Origin: Opitutus sp. GAS368
Lineage (GTDB): Bacteria; Verrucomicrobiota; Verrucomicrobiae; Opitutales; UBA953
NCBI GenBank assembly: GCA_943332745.1
Contig: CALQQQ010000024.1
Span: 1-10,530, forward strand
Direction: 5' to 3'
Length of the DNA: 10,530 bases
Shown here one piece after another: positions 1-9,000 of the stretch. The notes beneath the pieces are model-generated. The model did not search any database. It was given only the letters and a program-made list of their open reading frames with translations, and was not told the origin of the DNA. The position numbers were made by a program, and so were the translations under genes. Positions within the stretch are counted from its first letter, which is position 1, and the number at the start of each line of letters is the position of its first letter.

Positions 1-3000
1 CGTGTAGGTGGCGAACTCCGTACCATTGATGAGGACACGGGCCAGCAAGCCCGTGGTGGCCGGCACCAAGGTCGGGGCGGTCGTGAAGGTCACCTTGTTC
101 GCCGCCGTGCCATAGGCACCGGTCAGATTCAAGACACTGCCCGTATTGAGGGTCAGCGAGGAGAAGGTCAGCGTGCTATTCTGGCCGCCCACGCTGTTAT
201 CGATGTTCAACGTGGAGAAACCGGAGCTAGCGGAGAAGCTACTGGTGGAGACTTCCGCCGAGGCGGCCGACGCGTTGACGAGATAATTAAGCGTCGCTCC
301 GCCCTGCAGGATGATGGAGCGGTTACCGAGGCGGGTCGTGGTCGCCGTACCGCGGTCATCGATGATGAGCGTGCCATTTTGGCCGACGGTGAGCTGGCCC
401 GTTGCGCCCAGCTTCACGCCAGCGCCACTGACACTCAAGGTGCCGTTGAAGATCGCGATGTTCGGCGTGAAGCCGGCATTGGCGCCGCCGGCCGTCAGGT
501 TCACCGTCGTGCCATTGAGAACCTGGAAGTTGCTAAACGCGGGCATCGCCCCGGAGAGCGCGAGATTGATCGTGCCGCCTCCGACCAAGAGCATGGAGTT
601 CGTGGCCACGATATTGCCGGTGAGGTTCAGGGTGGCTCCGCTATCGGCGCCGACATAGAACAACGTCCCCGCGACGTTGGTGAGCGTCCCGCTGAATGTG
701 TTGTTACCCGAGACGGACTGGAGTACGCCCAGGCTATTCAGGCCTGAGCCCACCTGCGTCGTGACGCCCGAGCCGACAGTGACGTTGTTCGTGACCGTGA
801 TATTGCCGGCCAACTGCAGGGCACCGGACCCGACCTGATTAGCGGTCGTATTGGCAAGAATCGCGATGGTGCTCGTCCCGAGGCCGGTGCTATTGAGCAG
901 GCGAATCGCGCCGCCGCTAATGGTCGTCGTGCCACTCCAACCGGAGTTACTGGCGTTGATGGCCAATACGCCGTTCTCATTCTTGATCAGGGCGGCCGTG
1001 GCGCCCGCTCCGGCATTAAGGTCAAAAGCCGTGTTCAACTGCAGGATATTCCCCTGCGTGACTTCCAGCGTGCGCGTATTGGTCGTGCCGGTAAATTGCA
1101 GCGACCGCTCGGTCGTGAAACTACCCGTAGCGCGGAAGGTCGAGGTGCCCGTCCTCGGGTTAAGTAGGATGGCGTTAGCCAGGTCGCCGAGCGCGCCGTC
1201 GGAAGCGGCGGCGATTACGCCGGACTGGATGTCGATTTTCTTACCGGCACCGCCGAAGGTGTTCCCGCTGTTACCGAGCACGAGCACGCCGGCACCGATC
1301 TTGGTGAAGCCGTACGCCCCGGAGACGACGCCAGAGAACGCCAGACCGGAAGGAAGGGCGGCCGGCGTGAGCGTCGCCACGCTAAAGGTGAGCGTGTCGT
1401 TGAAGACAAACGCCGCGGTATCCTCCAGCCCATAGCCGTTGCTATTCGTGATGGTCAACGAATACGGAATCGAGAGGGCGGACTGGATGATCTTGTTCGC
1501 CGCGTTCGGGAAAATCGGCCCCAAGCTGACACCTGACTTACCCACGGTGATGGCCGCGGGGCCGTCACTGACAATTGGGCCAGCCGCCAACACGGGCAGT
1601 CCGCCCAAGCCATCGCCATCGGTGAGTAGTTTGATTGCCCCACCATTGATCGTAAGGGTCCCCGAGATCAGCCCCATGACTAGGGTGCCTGCGCCGGATT
1701 TCGTCAGCCCCCCTGCCCCGCCCGCTTGAATCGGACCGAGCAACGTGAGGGTCGACGCGGGATTCACGACATTGATGGTGAAAGCGGCCGCGGGTAGCGT
1801 GGACGACCCGTTGAAGGTGAGATTATTGGCGCCGTTGAAAATGAGGTCGCCCTGCAGCACCAGGGGATTGGCGAGCGCATAGGCAGCTGAGCTGAGTAAC
1901 GAAGTTCCAGTCGCCATCGTCAAGGTACCCGCGCCGACGGGACCGGTCACCACCGCAGAGCCGATGGTGGGCGTACTGCTGGCACCAATGACCAAACCGC
2001 CGGCCGTGACATTGACGCCACCCGGGAAAGCACTGGCCCCACTGAGTTGGAGCAAGCCGTTCCCCGCCTTCGTCAGCGTGCCGGTATTGCTGGTGCCGAT
2101 TCCTTGGAGCACTGCGGAAATACTGAGCGTGGGTGCGGTCGGCGAGATGTTCTGCCCATTGATGATCGCCGGGGCGACAACGATGCTGACCGTATTGGCA
2201 CTCGCCGCATTGAGCTGGCTACCGAAATCAATCGCCGTCCCGCTGATCGTCGGCAGCGAGGCTGGATTGCTCGACTGCGCGTAAAGCGGGGCCGTGCTCG
2301 CCGTCGTCCCATTGGCGGTCAGGCTGAGGAGCGTGCCCACGGCGGCGGAAGGGGTGGCGGTACTATTGCCGCCATTACTATTAAAGGTGAGGCGCGTGAG
2401 CGTGTTCGTGCCGACGAGGGTCAGGACCGCATTGCTATTCAAGGAGACCGCCTGGGCGGCGATGGTGCCATTCACCTGCGTAACCGTGCCACCGTTGATC
2501 GTCAGGCCGCCCGCGGGCAGATACCCCGCCGCTCCCGCCACGCCGATTTGCAGGGTGTTCTGGTTGACGACCGTGCCGCCGGAATAAGTGTTCGCCGCAT
2601 TAGCGAGAATGATCGCACCAGTGACCCCTTCGGACCCGATATTAGCCCCCCAGGTAATCAAGCGAACGGACTGGCCGGCATTATCGGCGAGGGCGGCATT
2701 GACGGTGAGCGGCGCCAGCTGCTCCATCCCATAGTAATAGAAGAAGAGATCCTGCGGCGAAGCCGGTGACGCGCCCCCGGCGGTGATCACGCCTGGCAGA
2801 GCCGCCGTCCCAATGCTCATGCCCCCCGTCAACGAGTTTTGGACATTCTGAATCAAGAGACCCCCGCTGGCGACATTGAGCACATCATTGGCGCCCGTGA
2901 ACGTAAGGGCAACGGAACCAGCTGTACTCGCGGCCAGATTCAAAGAATTGATGATGGCACCGCCGGCGGGAAGCGTGGCGTCCGCCGAAGGGAGACGGAT

Positions 3001-6000
3001 ATTCTGCGTGGGCTGAGCCGTTGCCGGGAAGGCCGTTGCATCATACCCGCGACCGCCCACCACATTGAGCGCGGCGACCCCGAGTCCCGGAATGTAAGTC
3101 GCGAACTCTTTCAAGGAGTATCTGAAATAACCCGAATTAATCACCGACCAGCCACCGATTAGGCCGTTCGTGAGCGTCGGCGGGGTCGTGATAATAATGT
3201 TTTCGCCGAAACTCCCGAGGAGGCCTAACTGACCCGTGCTACTGTTAGTGTAATTCTGGGCGAACATCACCGTCGCCCCAGCGGCGGCGTTTCTCGTCAG
3301 CGAGGCCAGCGTCAACACCGCGCCCTGAGGAGTCTGGGCACTCGAGTTGCTGCAATTGGCCGAGCTCAGGGTGCTCGCCCCGGAAGCCAAGGTCACCGCC
3401 CCGACGGTCTCGGTGGTCATCGCGCCACGTCGATTGTAAAGGGAGAAGCTACCACCATTGAGCGTGAGCGTCGTCGTATCGTTGATGCGATTATTGAGCT
3501 CCAACAAGCCACTATCGTTATCTAGAATCAGCGATCCGTAGTTTAACGTGATGGCTGAAGTGCCCGAAAGGCGACCGTAGTCCTGGAGTTTGGTGATGCC
3601 ACCCAGCAACAGGGTGTCGCCGGTGTAAGTGTTATCCGCGGAGAGGGTGAGGACCTGCCCACTGCCGGTGCCATTGGTGCGCGCAAAGTAAATCGGGCCG
3701 GTGATCTGGCCCGCGAAACGACGGGCGGAGGCGGTATTCGTCACGAAGGTGGACGCACCCCCCGTCGTCGTGAGCGTCCCACCCACTGTGGTGAGACCAT
3801 ATCCGGTGGTCGTTTGGCTCGATAAGTCGCCCGAATACTGAACGCCGCCGTTGAGGTCGACCGTTGCCCCCGTGGCCACGAAGAGCGAGGTGCCAGGGGA
3901 AAGCGTGTTCGTGCCCCCCGCGGCAAGCTTCAGGGTGCCATCGTTGACCATCGTATTGCTGGTCACGAAAATCGGCGAGTTGAGCGTCAGCGTACCCCCT
4001 AGCGACTTCTGGAAGGCCATGGTACCGACAAGGGTGCCATTGACGGTGAGGCTCGACCCGGTGTTGACGAAGAAATATTCCTCATTCGAACCGAACGCGA
4101 GCATCAGGCCACTCCCGATGATGTGATTTCCACCGCCTGTGGCCAGCACTCCACCCGTGGTGACAGTGAGTACCGATGAGGCTAGCGATGAACCAGTGCC
4201 GCCGAGGGTGAGCGCCGACGCACCGTCAATCTTGACCGCATTGAGCGTCTTAGCCGAAAGATTAATCAGGCCAGTCGTCGAAGCGCTGCTGAGCCGGAAG
4301 GTGTCCGTCGCCAAGACCGCCGCGGCGTTGATATTGGCGTTGTTCTGGTAGGCGGCGTAGGCTTGGACGCCGAAAGCATTAACGGTGGTGCCATCCGTGT
4401 TATAGGTCGCGAAGTCCGTCCCATTGACGACCATCCGGGACAACAAGCCGTTCGTCGCCACGACCGCCCCACCCACCAGCGTCGGGGGCGTCGTGAAGAT
4501 GATCTTATTGGTGGCGGTACCGAAGCCAGCACCGGAACCACCCTTCACGAAATTAGCCGTATAGTAATTTGTACCGTTGACCGAGGCGAACGTCAGCGTG
4601 CTGGCCTGGCCGCCGTTATTCGTCACCTTGATTGTGGCATTCCCGACGGTGCCGAAAGTCAGCCCGCCGAAGGTCTCACTGGAAGCGCCCGTGGTATTAG
4701 TGACATACTCCAAGGTGGTCGGTCCGCCGAGCATGGCGACCGCTCGCCCGCCACCAAGGCGGTTCGCGACGGCGGTACCACGGTCATCGATACGCAAGGT
4801 CGAGCTCTCGGCGATCGTGATGGCACCGGTGCCACCGACACTGCCGACGCCGGACCCATTACCGACCACCAAGGTGCCGCCAGAGAGGGTGATCGGGCTG
4901 ACAAAGACCGGGCTGGCCACCCCGAGGGTGGTCGTGCCGGCGCCAACTTTGTTCAGGGTGGTGGCCGCCCCCGTGGCGAGCGCGGTCGTGGTGAAATTAA
5001 TCGAGCCGCCGCCGGCCAATGTCAGCGAAAAGACGCCGCTGATGGCTCCGGTGAGATTCAACGTCGCCCCGGCGTCGGCCCCGATGGTCACGTTATTGCC
5101 CATCGTGATGGCGCCGCTTGAGGTGTTGGTGCCCGCGACCGCCTGCAAGGAACCCCCGTTATTGATGCCGTTGGTATTGAGGGTCAGGGGCTCAGCAATC
5201 GAAACATTGTTCAGCTGCAACGCGGCCCCGACGCGATTCGGCACGGTGGTGCCGGCGGTGGCGAGGCCAAGCGCCCCGGCGTTGCTGACGCGCACGGCCC
5301 CATCGTTGATCACCAAGGTGCCATTCCAGGTGCTATTGTTGGCGCTGATCTCCAGGATGCCGTTATCGTTCTTCGTCACCGCGTTGGTGACCCCGCCCGT
5401 CCCGAATGTGAAAGCACTCGTCAGCGTGAGCATGCTGTCGTTCCCGACATCAATCGTGTTGGCGGCGGCATTCAGGTTGATGACGCGAGCCGTCGAGAAA
5501 GTGCCGGAGGCCCGGAAACCGTAGGTCGTGGAATTCGTGCTGATGCGGATGACGTTGGTGCTATTGCCCAAGGCGCCGTCGGAAGTCGCCTGGAGGATGC
5601 CACCGGTGATGTCGATGATCGAGGAGGTGCCACCAAAGCTATTGGCCGCGTTAGTGAGCACCATGGTACCCGCTCCGGCCTTGGTGAAGACCACCGTGGC
5701 CGCGCCGGTCGCGCCGCCGGAAATCGCCCCATTGAAAGTCAGCCCTTGGATGAGGCTGGAGCTGCTGGCCGTGGCGACGCTGAAAGACGGCGAGGTGGCC
5801 GTTAACGTCACCGCGTTGGGGACGACCAGTCCGTAGCCGTTATTGTTCGTAACCGTCACGCCACTCCCCAATCCCGTGACCGAGGCCGGGGCCAAAATCT
5901 TATTCGAAGGTGTCTGGTAAAGGTAAATGTCCAGGAAACCGAAGGAGCGGCCGAGGGTAATCGTCGGGGCACCGTTATCGAAAAGAACGTTACCTAAGGT

Positions 6001-9000
6001 GATGGTCTCGGGCGAACCGGTGCCATCCCCATTGTTCAAGAGGGAGACGGAATTCGGTGAGCCGAGGGCGTTGGCGTCGAAGTCACCGGTATAGCCCGTC
6101 GAATTGAAAACCACGGCACCGAGACCCGTGCGGGTGAAGTTCGTGATCGAGGCGATGTTCGCGATCGGCGCGGCCAAGACGACCGTGAGCGATGGGCTGT
6201 CGACCTGAATGGAGGCAATCGGCGAAGGCAGATTACCCATCGAGTTGGAAATCGTCAGGGTGCTCGCAGACGTGCCTGTATTGGCGAAGATTGGCGTGCC
6301 GGCGAACGACAGCGGATTTGCCAAAGTATAACTCGCGTTCGCGACCATCAGGCGGGTGCCCGCGGCGAACGCCACGCTCCCGAGTCCGAGTGGCCCCGAA
6401 GTGATGACGGGGGCGGTGGCGACCGTGCTGGCCCCAATGGCCACGGCGCCGGCCGCAACCGTGAAGTTACCGCCGAAGGTATTCACCCCACTCAGTTGCA
6501 GGACACCCACCCCGGTCTTGGTGATGGCGGCATTCGGTCCCGTAATATTAGAAGTGATGCTCAGCGTCGCGAGCGTGTCCGTCAACACGGGTCCCCCGGG
6601 AGAACGAATGCCGTCAATATTGAATGTATTCGACGTCGAAGCCAGCGCCAGCGTGCCCGTATCAATAGAGGAAACGATGCGCGGATTCGTCGAGGTCGCG
6701 GTGACGGGCGTCGCGCTCGTCAACGTGAGCGTGCTACCGGCACCAACGCCGACATAGGAGAGCATGAAGCCACCCTGCTCCCCGCCGTGATTATTGAAAG
6801 TGATGCTGCTCAGGGTGTTCGCCGTGGACGCATCGAACGTCAGACGAGCCGAACCATTCATCGTCAGGTCATTCGTCGCCGCGATGGCGCCGGAACCGTA
6901 AGTGGTGACAATGGTGAAAGCCGTACCCCCGGAACCGTTCACCGTCAGGCCACCCGCAGGAATGACGACCGCACTCGCGCTCGGCGGGAAGATGTTAACC
7001 GCACCGGCATTGATGATGGTGCCGCCCGTGTAGGTATTCGCGGCGGTGAGGTTGAGGATCCCCGTGCCGGCCTTGACGAGGCGAACCGCGTTACCGGTGC
7101 CGTTATCGGTAATGACGGCATGGAGATTGAAACCAACGGCGGCGTTAAAAGTGCCGGCGGCGCCCGTAGCGAGCGCATTACTGCTCAACGTGGCGGTGAG
7201 ACCGACGGTATCGACCGCCGTCACAAAGGTACCGACAGGGAGATTCGCATTGGTGACCAAAGCGCCCTTGAAGAGGTTGGTGACGCTGGTGAGCGTCAGG
7301 ACGTTACTCCCAAGGGTGGTCGAGGCCGTCGCATTCCCGGTGAAATTCGTGGACGTCTGGGAATTATTATAAACGACGAGTTCGCGCACCCCGGAGGACT
7401 CGGTGCCGCCGGCGGTCAGGATGCCGCGGGCGGTCAGTGTGCCGATGTTGGTGACGCCATAGACGCTATTACTGCGCAGCAGGCCGCCGAGCTCGAGATT
7501 GAGGATGTCGCTCGGGCTGGCGAAGGCGATGTGATTACCCGTGCTGCCGGCGAAACGAATAAGGGAGGTAGTCGTAGTGCCGGGTGGAAGCGTCGTGGTG
7601 GCCTCCACGGTGTCTAAGGTGAATAGCTGGGTGATCTTCCCGGCGCCGAGATCGAAATCGTAATGGGTAAAACCGCCCTGCCCCACCACGCCGACACCCA
7701 ACGCCGTGTTATAGGCGGCGTAATCCGTCGTATTGGCGATGGCCCAGGCGCCGAGGATGCCGCGGTTCAGCACCGCGGGGGTCCCGGCGAAACCAATCCG
7801 GGCGGAGTTACCGACCTGACCCAGATTAGTACCCGCGAAATTGATGGTCGCGCCGGCCCCGCGCGAGAGACTTCCAAACGTGAGGTCGACGGAGCTGATT
7901 GTGCCACCGCCGAGGGTGGCCGTGAGATTATTATCCCCTTGGGCGAGCGTCAGGGCACCGAAGGTTTCGGTCGCCGCCGAGCCGTAATAGCCCGCGTACC
8001 CGAGGCTCGCGCCCCGCATCGTGATGGGGGCGGTGTCGCTGATCAGGTTATTATTCTGCGCCAGAACATTCACATTATTAGTGATATTCACCACCGCGTA
8101 GTTGAGCGTGATGGCCGACGTATTCAGGAGGGTCGCAGCTTCCTGCAGGATCGTGGTCCCGCCCAAGAAGGCGGTCGCACCGCCCTGATTCAACGGCCCG
8201 CCCAAAGTGACCGTGTAACCGCCGACGCGGGCGAAATTCACGGAAGCGCCGCTCACCGTGCCGCCGAAGTAAGTACTAAAACCACTGTTATTGAAGACGA
8301 ACGTCCCCACGCCCGTGGTGCTCGTGATGGTACCGGCCGCATTCGCCACACTGCCCTGGGTGAATAGCCCCTGCACCAACAGGGTGTTGCCGTTCAGATC
8401 GAACGTGGCGCCCTTTTCGACATTAAAGCCCGAGGTCGCCGGAAACGCATTCAGCGGGGTATTTAATTGCACCGTGCCATCCGCGATATTGATGACCCCC
8501 GCCGAATACTGACGGGCCGAAACGATGAGCGTGCCGCCAAGGCCCTTAGTGAAAGTACTGCTGATGATCGAACCCTGCAGGTCTAGGGTCGAGCCCGAGG
8601 CGACTTGGATATACCCATCGGTGCCGAAACCAAGCCGGGTCGCCGAGAGGACGTGGGTGACGCCACCGCCAACGAGGAGTCCGCCACTGCTCAGCGTCAA
8701 CATGCTGTTAGCCGGAAGGGCTACCGTCCGCGCCGTGGAATCCGTGATGGCGAGGGCGTTGAGGGTCTTCGAGGCGGTGAAATCATCCGTGGCATAGGCA
8801 GCGGTAACCTTGACCGTATCCGTCGTGGCCGCGGTGTTGACGTCCGTGCCGGCCGCGTAAGCCGAGAAAGCCATTACGCCCAAGGAAACATCGTACTTCG
8901 CGAAGTCCGTACCACTAATAAAGACCCGAGGGAGAATGCCACCCACGGCCGTTGGTGCCGTCGTAAAGAGCAACTTATTGGTGGAGCCGAGGGCGGAAGA

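Larger units (their letters stand above)
88..4497 (-). repeat. Macro-repeat unit 2 of the PATR protein (1,470 residues)
   Basis: The unit runs from FTTPPT at 4497 to the next FTTAPT at 87. Landmarks: TDFATY (4402-4419), SAITLNY (3538-3558), KEFATY (3094-3111), NTYSGG (2575-2592), PAGGLT (2500-2517), YALANPL (1861-1881), NGYGL (1426-1440), SDGALG (1186-1203), GADSGATLNLTG (616-651) and IDDRGTA (343-363). Offsets from unit 1 are about 4,380-4,620 bases, varying with small indels. Where landmark residues are identical their codons often differ, so the duplication is not recent. Seven PATR cores and the single cysteine of the fragment lie here. Confidence 0.85.
4498..8967 (-). repeat. Macro-repeat unit 1 of the PATR protein (1,490 residues)
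   Basis: The unit runs from FTTAPT at 8967 to the next copy of that module at 4497. Landmarks in order: TDFAKY (8893-8910), SAITLNY (8098-8118), TDYAAY (7711-7728), NTYTGG (7021-7038), PAGGLT (6943-6960), YTLANPL (6310-6330), NGYGL (5827-5841), SDGALG (5566-5583), GADAGATLNLTG (5047-5082) and IDDRGTA (4771-4791). All recur in unit 2 in the same order, exactly or nearly so. Seven clear PATR cores fall inside. The unit carries one segment without a counterpart in unit 2 (7141-7338). It is most likely a product of an old in-frame tandem duplication. Confidence 0.85.

Noticed and set aside
4659..4946. Short minus-strand frames in other registers (for example 4659-4946, 9303-9680, 8874-9161)
   Set aside because: Their Arg/Pro/Ser-rich translations have no recognisable features and they lie fully inside the giant frame on the same strand.
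4577..5524. Plus-strand open frame with a hydrophobic, Pro/Val/Leu-rich product (315 codons), and similar frames at 851-1435, 6356-6757 and 9455-9844
   Set aside because: The hydrophobic look comes from reading the complement of GGT/ACC/AAC-rich repeats one base out of register. Prolines fall throughout, there is no signal or membrane pattern, and the minus-strand frame explains the same bases far better.
7021..7080. Possible enzymatic passenger domain (protease, lyase or glycosidase)
   Set aside because: No catalytic motif such as GDSGG, GTSMA or a pectate-lyase signature appears in the translation; only structural beta repeats are seen.
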